Part shown: positions 11,469-22,193 of the stretch, in pieces
Numbering within the stretch: the first letter of the stretch is position 1
How the letters are laid out: every line of letters starts with the position of its first letter
NCBI GenBank assembly: GCA_028622995.1
Contig: JAJQJQ010000051.1
Location: 1,674,001-1,738,000, forward strand
Source of the DNA: Panagrolaimus kolymaensis
Lineage: Eukaryota; Nematoda; Chromadorea; Rhabditida; Panagrolaimidae
Length of the DNA stretch: 64,000 nt
Direction of reading: 5' to 3'
Position numbers and translations under genes: made by a program
The notes under the pieces: generated by a model
What the model saw: the letters and a program-made list of their open reading frames with translations, nothing else
The model's database searches: none
What the model was told of the DNA's origin: nothing

Positions 11469-13834
11469 TTAAAAATAAAAATTAATTTCATTGATTGATT
11501 TTCCTTTTGAAAGTTGAACTTGAGGCAGAAAAGAATAATAAGAAGCATCAAAAGCTTTTTGATTTTTTAATTTTAATGCTCGAAGTCGAATATTTTCATA
11601 TAAAGCAAAAAAAGCTGCTGGATGATCTTTGAGATAAAATTTATGTGCCACAAGTTCGGGTCTTTTCAAAAGTTCGGGAAGGTCGCCAATTCCAAATACG
11701 CACGAATCGTTCACATATGTTCCTGAGCAATTTTGTTTTCCTCCATTCCAAACTTGATAACGAGAAATATAATAATCATATAATGGAAATCGTTGAAATG
11801 GATGATTGTTGTTGTTGGGATTAATTTTGGGAAAGAAAACAGTATGATTTTCATTTCCATCTAAGATTTTTTCAAGAAAATCTTTTGCATTAAATCCACC
11901 AGGCATTTTAAAGTCTGAAATATTATTAAAAAAAGTAAAATAATTAATTTACAAAAAGTTTTGTTTAATTTTTGAGTTTTTTTAAACTTTGGATTCGGTA
12001 AAGAAATTTGTTTCATTTTTTAGTAAAGAATTTTTTTAAAATAAATTTCGGGATCAAGAAATGATTTGAAAGGTTCAAATATTTAAAATTTGATAAACTT
12101 TTTTGATGCGAAATGTAAAACGTGAAAAAAAGAAAGATTGGAAATGATAATTTTAATGTGCTTTAAAAAATTTTAAATAACCAAAAAAAGTTTTTTGTTT
12201 TGACGCACCGAATTTAAAAGCTCAAATTTTAAGAAAATATTAAAGCATTTTTAAACTTACGATCAGGATTTCCAGCAACTGTGGTCCAAATGGTTTCATC
12301 CGAAATATGTGTCTTTCCATCATATAAATATTCAAGAAGCTTATATGTTAGAGGATTTTTTACTATAGCATTTGCAGATTCACGAGAAAATGTTGCAGAA
12401 AGGGATGATTTCCATAAAGGTAAAGGTTCTTTGGCGCCTTTCTAATTAAAACTTTTTTGTTTCAAAAATTCTCAAATAAATAAAAAAACTAACTATTTTT
12501 GAATATCGATGCTCGGGCAAAATTTCAACTGAAGCATGAAAAGTTCCATTAAGAGTTTTAAAAATTTTAACCATCTCCAAATTAGTTTTTAGAGGCAAAT
12601 CAAATCCACTCAAATATTGATAATATTTCCATGGATGGTTGCTATCAGCCAATTTTTGAAGGCATGAAATAACCGATACAGTAATTTGGCGGCCACCATA
12701 TTCGACTTCACGAGTTCGCTGAAGAATGAAAAAAATAAATATTTTAACTCAAGAAAATTTAATTAAATAAAAAAAGGTTGTAGAAAGAATGAAAAAAAGT
12801 TCAAAAAATTTAAGTTTTATAACGCAAAACTTTTGACTTCAAAAATAATTAATTTTAAATAAATAACTCAAAAAAGCTGAAAAAAAAAATACCGGGATTC
12901 TTATCTCGAAAAAAGAAAATATTCTCCCAAAGTCAAACACTTTTGAGTTAACAACCCTCGCATGAAATTTTCTATGATTAAAACCCCATTTAAAATGCTC
13001 CATTATTTTCCACAAAATTAAAATTTTTAAACTTACATAAACATGAACATTTGGAAAGCATTTAGAAACTTGTTGCATGCGAAGTTTAAATTTTTCTGAT
13101 GCTTTGTCATCAATTGCAATGCAATAAGCATTTTGAGGATGATAAAAAGCGGATAAAATATGCAATAATTGTTCCAAATCTTTATAAACCAACATTCCAT
13201 AAGCTAAAGCATATTCAGCTTCTTCCAAGCTCAAAGGTTTAGCAAAAAATGAAAATCGTTTTTTTAAAACTTTGCAAATGGTGGAATTATTTTCCCATTC
13301 ATTCCAATTTTCATAATCCATTCTTGAAAATTCCCATTTTTCTGCAGTTTTTAAAGCGCTTTCATATTTTGGATTTTCGGGTTCAAAAAGAATTTCTGCG
13401 TTCACAAATTTTCGAAAGTTTTTCAAATTATCCACAACTTTTGGAATTTCGAATTCATAGAGCGAAAGTTCAGCCGGGGAATATGGAATCAATTTTTTTG
13501 GATTTTGTTGATCAAACGTGTAACTAAAAAAATGAATGGAAAAAAGTTAATGTTTATTTAGGGTTTTTTATATTTAAATTTAAAAAAATTGTTTACTAAC
13601 TTTATATCACTTTTCAACCAAGTATTTGAAACTTCTTTCAAACTTTTTCCATCATCTTCAAGCTTTAGTGAACCTGGAATCTAAAAAAATAAATTAAAAT
13701 AATTACTTTTGTAGCTTTATTTAGTCAAAGCTAATTTAAATTTTAATTTTAAATAAACTTACAACCGAAAATATAGCTGCAACAAAAAAGCTTGGCCATG
13801 TTGGGATTTTGTATTGTGTAACAAATAGTTTCAT
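11469..13834 (-). CDS. Core-2/I-branching beta-1,6-N-acetylglucosaminyltransferase family (GT14)
   Basis: Six minus-strand exons (13834-13763, 13680-13601, 13523-13037, 12718-12494, 12441-12261, 11914-11469) give about 496 residues. Family signatures appear in order: EAEYALAYGMLVYKDLEQLL, FYHPQNAYCIAIDDKA, CFPNVHVY, then SCLQKLADS, WKYYQYLSGFDLPLKTN, ISDETIWTT and NPDHFKMPGG. The DDK-type donor-binding segment and the SGxDLPLKTN box are both intact. These enzymes transfer GlcNAc or related sugars in the Golgi, and nematodes have an expanded set (gly genes). The N-terminus has only a weak hydrophobic segment (SFFVAAIFSV) that could be the type II anchor. The intron between 13036 and 12719 is the longest and may hide a small exon, since the family usually has extra sequence between NVHVY and the next block. 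Confidence 0.88.
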
Positions 13835-14389
13835 CCCAAGGAGAGAAGAAGCAAAACCAATAAAATAAAATTAAGAAAAAAGCGGTTTAAAATGAATCAA
13901 CAAAATTTATAGTAAAGAAAAGTGATTGCAAATTGCCGCTTTTATATGATTTTATTTAAAGCTTGCTTCTTCTTCCGGGATGATCGATAAAATAAAGAAA
14001 TAATATGGGGCATCACGAGACAGACATGTGAAAGATGAGTTTCATCGTCCATCGAATATTCTGCAAAAAAAAAATGATGCGAAGATGAGTAAAAAAAATA
14101 AAAAAATAATAGTGCGCAATTATGATTCAACAAGCAAAAAAACCAATCTTCTTTCTTTCACAAAAAAAAAAGACTATTGATAGTTTCGGCAGCGAAAAAA
14201 AAAAACAGTGATGCATAAAGAATAAAATGATTTCAAAAAAATAAAATTGCAAGAAAAAAAGGTGGATGAAAATGAAAAATTTTATTATGTAATTCAAGGT
14301 ACAAAGGTTAAAAAAAATGTTTACACTAATAAATTAAAGAGAATGAAAAATAAAATAAAAAATGACGAGTTTCAAAGATTTTTTTGCCT
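13835..14389. other. Intergenic between two minus-strand genes
   Basis: No supported gene. This stretch holds upstream sequence of the glycosyltransferase and 3' sequence of the secreted-protein gene, with many poly-A runs. Confidence 0.5.
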
Positions 14390-16124
14390 TCAAGTATAAA
14401 AACTTGGTGCTTTTGATTTCAATAAGCTAATTTGGCATTCATTAAATATAATATTATCATAAACACTTCCAAATGGAATTTCCCAATATATTGAAGGAAA
14501 TATTGACATCGCTGACGAAAAACTTAAATCCAAAAATTTTACTAATTGATCCGTTAAAATTTGGAGGCATTGAGCATCCGTTGTCGTTCCCAAAACAAAT
14601 TGTTGCACGAGATAATTATAAACATTTTTAGCTTGACCTTTATTTGTGGTGGAAATATTTGCAGCCATATAATTTCCAACCATTTCCAATATTCGAAAAC
14701 ATGTTAATTGGCCCGTGGGATAATAAGCTTGAGCGATGCGTAAAAATTGATTAAAAGTTATTCCATTCGGGAGTATCAAATTTAAAAGATATGTTCGATA
14801 CTCTTCAGGAAAATCATAAATTATATTTACCATTCGAGAGATCATTGAAAAAGACATGGAACACGGAATATTTTGAAGGTACAAAGAATTATGAACTCGG
14901 GCATTATCGATTGTTAAATCCAAAAGAATATCATAAATTTTACAATCACTCGTGGATCCAGCTGAGGTTGAATAATCCCAAAATGCATCAATATTATATT
15001 CATCCGTGATGTAAAGAAAATTACATATTGGACCCCATTGTGAAATATTCTAAAACATATAAAAACTTATGTACATATAAAATTAAAAAGATTATATAGT
15101 TTTTAGGTTTAAAAAATATCATTTGGATGGTAAAGTTTTGGGAATGAATTTTTCATAAAATTTTTTAAGGGTTATTGTTTTTTTGAATTCTCTATTTTAT
15201 AATTACCAGAAAATCATGGTTGTCGTCGAACTTACGAAATTCTATAAAACTCAAACTCAAATTTTTTTCAGTTTGATTGATTCTAGATTCAAACGAAAAA
15301 ATTTAATCAAATCATAATTTTTAATTTATTAAATTTCATTTAAAACTCTAAAAATTCGCGTGAAAATACTTTTTTTGAATTAAATAAGGCATTTTTAAAA
15401 AATTTTAGACAAATATTTTCTTTTTGATTTGTAAACCAAAAAAATTAAGTAAAATTAAGAAAATTCTGTTAGTTAGAAATGTTCGAGAAATTCTAAATAT
15501 TTCAACATCGGCACAAAGGTTTACAAAAATTCGAAGATTATAGAATTTTTCGATCGAAGCTGCTTGGTCGTTGTTTTTTTCAAGATTTTTCAGTTTATAA
15601 ATTTTTGGACATAGAAAAAGGATTTTTTTAAAACTAAAAATCATAGAAAAAATTAAACCAATCGTGCTAATTTTAACGCCTATTCCAATGCCAGTCATCA
15701 ATGGAAAAAAACTATTACTTTGAACAAAATATTGCTAAAAATGGTTGGTTGCTCAATGGAAAATTGATTTAAAGCTGTTGAAATTTTAATTAATTTTGTT
15801 TGAGCTGGCGTAATTGAAGCATTTTGAATTGTTCCATTTTCCACTGAATTTATCCAATCATTTAATTTAGTTTTATCATCGAATGAACTTAGAGTATTTG
15901 AAATTGCATAAAGTCCATCAGAAAAATAAGAATATGTGGTTCCAGGATTTAGTAAATTGGTTATATTTGCTTTTTGAATATTATAACGATCAGTAAAAGC
16001 TGACGAGGCTGAAAAAAAAGTAATTTTTTAACAGTAATTTTTGATACCAAAAATAAATAAATTTCTTACTTCCAAAATCCAAGAAATTTAATAAATAAAA
16101 AAGACTAAAAAATAATGGTAGCAT
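14390..16124 (-). CDS. Unrecognised secreted protein
   Basis: Three minus-strand exons join in phase: 16124-16070, 16008-15719 and 15049-14390, giving about 334 residues. The first residues (MLPLFFSLFYLLNFLDFG) form a signal peptide. The mature part has several N-glycosylation sequons (for example NIT, NGT and NAS in exon 2) and about six cysteines in exon 3, including GPICNFLYI, SDCKIYD and IPCSMSF, but no domain I recognise. The 669-nt intron 2 contains another open frame (15701-15405) which is probably fortuitous. Function unknown; the sequence supports only secretion and glycosylation. Confidence 0.6.
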
Positions 16125-17175
16125 TTATTTTTCTTATTTTTCACTAACAAAATTTTTGAGAAAAGATGTTGTTGCATATAAAATAAAAAAATGCTTTTAA
16201 ATCCTTTTCTTTTTAGTTTTTATTCCAAAAACTTTTTTTTGAATAAATAATTAAAAAATATTTATTTGTACATAAGTTTGTAACCAAGGATGGAAGTGTC
16301 GTCGTCAAAACTTATAATCATAGCAACCATAAACAACATTGTTTTTAATGGGCTTTTTTTTAATGTCAGAATCGCAACATTTGTAATTTAAAAAAAACAT
16401 AATAATTTAACAACGACAGTTTGCTATCATTTTTATTATAAAAATAAACAAAATATGAGAAATCATGGAAAGAATATTTGATTGCATAAAATCATGAAAG
16501 TTAAAAAAAAAGTAAATCAAAAGTGTCTCTTCTTTGTTGCAAAAGAAGTTATTATATTTATTTTATCAGTTAAAAATAAACTTAATAAATTTTATAAAGG
16601 TTATCAAAAAAAACATGGTTGTCATCTTACTTTCATTAAAATTCGACAATTACGGTTAAAGCTTTCCATAAATAAAAAGATAATAACTTTGTTTTAGCAT
16701 CAAATAAACAACTCATGTAAGCCAAGTTCAAAAACAAAATTCCATAAAATTAGGTGAATGTAAAAGGCTTGACTAAATAAAAACCACGTAAAAAAAGGAA
16801 AGAAGAAAGCTTCAACTTCAAAAAAATGGTTAAACAATTTTATAATAAAAAACTTTTCCTTTTTCCAATCTCTTTTTTAGCGAACGAAGAAGAAGCAAAG
16901 CTTTCTTTCATTCAAGGAATTTGAAATCGCGCGAAAAAAAAATTGGCTTCCGCGACTTTCAAAAACAAAAATGCGTTTGAATTTTGTTTGAACTTTTTTT
17001 TTCATTCCTTTTTTTTCTCGAGCTTTTTTACTCCGTGAAACTTACGTTATTTACTTTCATGTTTTTCATTCGAGTTTATTTTTTTCATAGCCGCGCACTT
17101 CCGTTAATTGCGTGTTCTTACTAATCTTTCATTTTTTCAGGTTTCAAAACTTTGTCAATTATTGTGTGCAAAATT
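16125..17175. other. Divergent intergenic region
   Basis: This separates the minus-strand secreted-protein gene from the plus-strand membrane-protein cluster, so it must hold both promoters. No ORF is convincing. The acceptor attttttcag ending at 17140 lies 35 nt before the next start codon. Confidence 0.5.
17131..17140 (+). promoter_or_regulatory. Putative trans-splice acceptor of four-helix gene A
   Basis: attttttcag lies 35 nt upstream of the ATG at 17176 with no coding exon before it. A similar leader (caaaactttgt, then attattgtgt) is found again before the relic near 30241, which shows the leader was duplicated with the gene. Confidence 0.4.
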
Positions 17176-17772
17176 ATGGTTACAATTCTTTATGGAAATC
17201 TTCTGCCTCGTATTCCTGATCCATTTGAACGACATCTTGATTTCAAAGTTATAATACCGAAGAATGCAATACGAATATTTTTATTCATTCATATCGTATC
17301 CAGATCGCTGATGCTTCAAATTGCTTTTTATAAAAATATACGAACTATTGAAAGTTTAACATTAATGGATTATTATCATATTGCTATTTGTTATTGGTGT
17401 ATGTTTTTCATCCTTCCTAGTCTTGTGGATTATCTCCTTGGTGGTCATGATTGGAATCTTATTGGAGTTATAGTATCTGTTTTAGTAAGTTTTACTCTTC
17501 ATCTTTTCAATGTTTGTAAATCAACTTTTCAGGCTGCTGATTTCATCGTTTCTGTTGCTGAACTTCTTTCCTATCTCTTCTATGGATTTTCACTTGTTTC
17601 TGGTCAACTTGTTTATTTTTATTTTGGTAATCAACTCATGTTTCTTAACTTCTGTGGCTTTTCTGCATATCAAGTTTATCAATGGTTTATCGCTTCAAAT
17701 GATTTAAATCAATATCAACATGGAACTCGCAATCGAATTTCAATCATCCCAAAGAATATCAAAGGTGCTTAG
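17176..17772 (+). CDS. Four-helix membrane protein family, copy A
   Basis: Two exons, 17176-17484 and 17533-17772, give about 182 residues. The 48-nt intron is a multiple of three and open, so retention would only insert 16 residues. The N-terminus is MVTILYGNLLPRIPDP, followed by about four hydrophobic segments and a basic tail, SNDLNQYQHGTRNRI then IPKNIKGA. The tail is shared with copies at 18134, 19289 and 30574 and marks the family. Topology is probably four helices with the tail in the cytosol. I do not recognise the family; it is not Srh-like and carries no known catalytic motif. Tandem placement of three copies points to recent duplication. Confidence 0.7.
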   Translation: MVTILYGNLLPRIPDPFERHLDFKVIIPKNAIRIFLFIHIVSRSLMLQIAFYKNIRTIESLTLMDYYHIAICYWCMFFILPSLVDYLLGGHDWNLIGVIVSVLVSFTLHLFNVCKSTFQAADFIVSVAELLSYLFYGFSLVSGQLVYFYFGNQLMFLNFCGFSAYQVYQWFIASNDLNQYQHGTRNRISIIPKNIKGA

Positions 17773-18133
17773 ATTTAATCATTTTTCTTTTTACTGTATG
17801 TACATATGTTTTCTGTTCTTATAATCTCATAAATTTTTGTGCTTTACCTTTATAATGTATTGTTGTTTGTTGCAAAGTTTGTTAAATTTCAAGTTTATCG
17901 ATTCGTTACTTTTATTCTGCCTAAAATAAGCAATCATTGGATGGAGAAGAAAAAAGTCTTCTAATAACGCAATTCCTCTTTTAACGATTTCCTTATTTTT
18001 CGTGGCCAAATGAGATAAATCTTTTTTTGGCGGAAGCTTATTGTTTGATTGCTTTGTTGCGACTTTGTCATTTCTTCATTTTCAACTTTAATTTTGCTTT
18101 CCATTTTTAGATTTCTGCTGATCTCCTGTAAAC
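17773..18133. other. Intergenic between four-helix copies A and B
   Basis: No gene is seen. The acceptor ccatttttag ends at 18110, 24 nt before the copy B start codon, and is a likely spliced-leader site. Confidence 0.45.
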
Positions 18134-18727
18134 ATGCTTACTATTCTTTATCCAAATCCTCAACCTCGTGTTATTGACATAATCGAACAAGATCTTCAAA
18201 ATCGAATTAGAATCGCATATGAAAGTTTACAATCAATCTTGCTAAATCATTATGTTAATAAATTTGGTTCTGTTTTGGTGGCTTACTACAAAGGAAGTCT
18301 TGATATTCAAAACCCAATAACTTTTTTGGATTATTATTACATCTTTATGGGATTCTATTGCTTATTCTGCGTCTTTCTTCCAACTGTAATTTTTTCTTTT
18401 CGTCAACGCCTTATGTACATTAGAAATTTTGCTATGTATCTTCTTACTGTAAGTTTATTTGCTTTTAACTTTTCTCTTTTACATACTTGTTTTTAGGTTG
18501 CTGATCTTGTTATTCTTCCTATAGCGCTTGTTCATTTCTATTCAACACATTTTCCTCGGCGATTGCGTACATATTTTCTTTTTGACCAATTGGCATTCAT
18601 CGTCGCTTGTGGTCGTTCAATATATCAAGCTTATCAAGGATATCTCGCTTCAAAGGATTTAAAACAATATCAACATGGAACTCGTCATAGAATCTTTTAT
18701 GTGCCAAAGAATATCAAAGGTGCTTAG
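18134..18727 (+). CDS. Four-helix membrane protein family, copy B
   Basis: Exons 18134-18448 and 18497-18727 give 181 residues. It starts MLTILYPNPQPRVIDIIEQD and ends with YQAYQGYLASKDLKQYQHG, then TRHRI, YVPKNIKGA. The intron sits at the same place as in the other copies, just before the A/V-A-D that opens helix 3, and begins gtaagtttatttgc as in copy D. The reading frame is intact throughout, so this copy and copy A are the reference for judging the others. Hydrophobic segments lie near residues 35-55, 68-90, 97-118 and 130-150. Function unknown. Confidence 0.7.
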
Positions 18728-19288
18728 TTTTTTTCTGTTATGTATGTAATCGTTGTTAATGCTTGCTTGTTTTCATTGTTTGATAAATTTATTTTTTGTT
18801 TCTTTATCGTTTTCAAACTTGGTTGCTTCGTATTCAACTCTTTACTGCTAACAAAAATCGTAACCTAGTGGCTTTCAACTGCATTATTGCTTTCCTCAAA
18901 CTTCTTTCTTTGGATGGTTATTACTCAATGCAACTATTTTGCTATATTTTTAACTTGCATTAATTTTTTGTTGTTGCACAATTTGCTTACCATCAAATTA
19001 GAGAGACGTCTCCACACACATTTGTGATTTATTTTTTGTAATCATTCTTCTAAAAAGTTTGAAAAGTGTTAATATTTCGTCATTTTCAAAGTTTTATCAG
19101 CCTTTTTAGATTTTTCGAGAAATAAATGCATGCAAATTTTTTTAATGCTTCACTTTCTTCCTTTTTTTCGATCCTTCATTTTAACCTTTTTCAGTTAATT
19201 GTTTGCTGTTTTTCTGACGTTCATACTCTCTTCATTGTCTTCTTCTCTCATCCATTCTTCGTCGATTTGAACTTCATATTCTTCAATT
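18728..19288. other. Intergenic; source of a duplicated upstream segment
   Basis: No gene. From about 19124 the sequence atgcatgcaaattttttt onward, up to the acceptor ending at 19194, is closely repeated at about 30424-30490 upstream of copy D. Confidence 0.6.
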
Positions 19289-19903
19289 ATGGCCATGATC
19301 GTTAACCAAAATCCTCAACCTCCTGTTCCTGATGAAATAGAACAACGTCTTCAAAATCAAGTCAATTCAGCATATTTGAGTTTTAAGGTCTTTTTGTTCG
19401 CACATGCTGGGTCAAGGTTTACTTTTCCTATTATTCTTGTTTATTTTATTGGATGGCTGAATGATCAAAAACCCACAACATTTTTAGATAGTTATTATAC
19501 GCTTATCGGATTCTATTGCTTATTTTTCATCTTACTTCTAATTACCGCTGTAATTTGTTTTCATGATCGTTTGTCTATTATGAAAAATGATTGGATTCTA
19601 TATTACTTTACTGTAAGTTTATTTTGTTTTTTTTAACTATTCTTTATTTATTCTCATTTTTAGGCTGTTGAATGTGTTTATATTACGATGACAATTGCTC
19701 ACATTTACTACAATGGAATCGTATTATCTCGTGATTATCTTTATTATTTTTGCGCACAAGTACACTATATTTTACCAAAGTGTAAATCTTTTATCGCAAG
19801 TTTATCAAGGATATCTGGCTTCAAAGGATTTGAAATTGTATCAACATGGAAATCGTCATCGTCTTTCTTATTTTCCAAATGGTCTCAAAGGTGCTTAGAA
19901 TAG
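19289..19903 (+). pseudogene. Four-helix family copy C with shifted C-terminus
   Basis: Exon 1 (19289-19612) is intact and begins MAMIVNQNPQPPVPDEIEQR. Exon 2 starts at 19664. In the spliced frame it reads AVECVYITMTIAHIYYNG but then leaves the family pattern and ends at 19903. The conserved tail (YQGYLASKDLKLYQHGNRHR, ending LKGA at 19898) lies in the next frame. A one-base shift relative to copies A and B must therefore have occurred between about 19740 and 19800. The gene is either inactivated, read with a replaced C-terminus, or rescued by an unseen mini-intron. A sequencing error cannot be excluded. Confidence 0.6.
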
Positions 19904-20454
19904 TTCAATTATAATGTATGTATGTCAATATTGATTAGAAAAAATAAATAGATTTGAATTTTTTGATTGTTTATTTTTTATGTATTTCCACCATCCAAGT
20001 TGCTCATGTAAAAAAGTTAACGAAAAATTGATTCATCGAACGAAGCTTTCAAAAACCATGGTTATTGAGCACAAAATGCCAACATGTTTGTTTGCAATGG
20101 GAAAAAATGTTTTTGGGTTTTTTGTTTGATAGTTTTTTCTTCAAAGTTTAGAAATATTCCAAAAAAATGTGTAACATCTTTGTTTTCCAATGCCTCAAAT
20201 TACTTCCGTTTTTTATTGATGTTAGCACTTTTGCTACTTGATCCTTTATTTTTATCGATTGTTCTTATTACTGCTATATTTGACCTTTTTTTGAGAATCT
20301 TACCTCTTCATTTTTTGCGTGATTCCTCTATTTTTCGTTTTTCGTACCTTTAAATTTAGCTTTATTCGTGCCATAAACCAACTTTATTTACTTTAAAAAC
20401 ACTTTATTAATCTTTTTACTTTTAGTTCTCAGCTGTATTATTTGTCAATCAAAA
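19904..20454. other. Intergenic before NOP53
   Basis: No supported gene. A 90-codon frame at 20084-20353 is T-rich and has no family match. The acceptor tttttacttttag ends at 20425, 30 nt before the NOP53 ATG, and is a likely trans-splice site. Confidence 0.45.
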
Positions 20455-21963
20455 ATGGGAAAATCTCGTAAGAAGAGCTGGAAGAAGATCCCTCGAACAG
20501 CTGATGAAGAATTACCTCGAGTTCATCAAAAACAACAGCTCAAAAGAATGCATGATGCTGAACTTTTTGAAATCAATGATGAACCAACGCCAGCAACATT
20601 TTTGACACTCAAACAGAAACGAATTCAAGCGCATCGTGATAAACTTTCAAAGTGAGTTTACTTTTATTCACACTTTTGGAATATTAAACTCATCGTTTCT
20701 TTTTAGGCTAGGCGAATATAAAGATGTAAAGAAATCAATTAAAACTATTGCAAAGCGTGAAACAATCAAGCTTCCCTCAAGATTAGAACGAGCAAAGAAT
20801 CTCAGAGCTGCTAAAATTCTTCCAACTGGTGTTAAAGTTAATCTTTTGAAAGATCCTTGGGCTGAAGGTAAGTTGTCTGATGCTTTAAATGGAGCTAATA
20901 TAACGTTGATTACTAAGTCATGTATCTAATGGCGAATCATTTTTAGAAGATGTACATTCAGGTGACAATGAATTCATTAAAGATGGAAAAGTTCATGATT
21001 TGAAAATCCGTGGGATTATGAAACCAAAACAACCTAAATCTCGAAAGTACATTCCAAGTTTGCTCGCTGCTACTAAAGTTGCTAATGCTGGTCAATCTTA
21101 TAATCCTGAAATGGAAGAATATATGGTTTGTTACTCTTACAATCATTTTTATCTTTACACGGTTCTTTCTTTTTTAGGAATATGCAAACAAGATTGCTGG
21201 AGAAGAAGTTGCTCGTGATAAGGATGAAGCAAAACTCAATCGAAAGCTTGGTCTTCCTCCTGGAATGAAACATGTTACAGCAGAAGAGTTGCAAGATGAA
21301 ATTGAACAAGGTTTCTTTGAAGGATCAACCGATGAAGAAGGTGATGTTAAGGATGATGCCAAACCTGAAATCTTTGGTCCTAAGAAACAACCTAAACCAA
21401 AATCTGATAAACTAAAGAAACGTCAACTGCGTCGCAAAATTGCTGAAATGGAGAGAAAGAGTAAAAAGGAAATGACAAAACTTGAAAATATTCATCATAC
21501 AAAGTAATCATATATGCTCTTTACCACATTCTAATCCCTTTCCTTCTTTTCAGCCTCAAAAAGTTATACAAAGAAATTGATCAAAAGCTTGTTGAAAGTA
21601 CCGAAAAATCTGCTGAACGTGCTGCTACTAAACTTCTTGATAGCGTTACAAAACGAAAAACTCTTGGTCGTGGTAAATTTGAAAGATATGAAGAACCAAT
21701 TGCACTTCCAACTGAAATCAAAGGTAGTCTACGATTGGTTAAAACTGAAGGATCGTTAATGGCTGGTATGTTTACAACTTTCTTCTTAGGTTTCTTTACT
21801 TTAACCAGTCATGGTTTTAGAACAATTGAAAAGTCTTCAATCTCGTAATATTCTTGCTATCGCTGGTGAAAAAGAAACTCGTCATCTTCCAAAACGACTC
21901 AAACGTAAATTTGTTGAAAAACGTGATGTTAAAGAAGTTACCGCAGAATCGAAGCATCGTTGA
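20455..21963 (+). CDS. NOP53 (GLTSCR2) ribosome biogenesis factor
   Basis: Six exons (20455-20651, 20707-20867, 20947-21125, 21178-21503, 21554-21765, 21821-21963) give 405 residues. The N-terminus MGKSRKKSWKK and the basic, coiled C-terminal third match nucleolar Nop53. In yeast and human the protein recruits the Mtr4 helicase and exosome to process pre-60S ITS2, through an arch-interacting motif LFx(V/I)D near the N-terminus. The equivalent here is LFEIND in exon 1, with Asn where Asp is usual and Asp one residue later. Other conserved blocks include RKYIPSLLAATKVANAG and RAKNLRAAKILPTG. The gene follows the four-helix cluster on the same strand, and its own acceptor-like site suggests independent processing. 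Confidence 0.88.
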
Positions 21964-22193
21964 TGATCATGTCTTTGGTTTATTTTTTGTTTGCTATGTT
22001 TTTGTTGTTGAGTTTGATAAAATTTAGTTTATTATTATTGTTGATGTTTTATTACAGGAATAAATGATAAATATTTTGTGTGTTATGAATAACCTTTATG
22101 TACATTTTTTATGGCAGAAAATGCGAGAATAATTGCTTATTGATATGTATGTTTGAGTCATTTAAAACCCATTATGGAAGTTTTGAGAATTAT

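Noticed and set aside
15405..15701. 98-codon minus-strand frame in an intron of the secreted-protein gene
   Set aside because: Exons on both sides join in phase without it, it has no family resemblance, and its codons follow the A/T-rich background.
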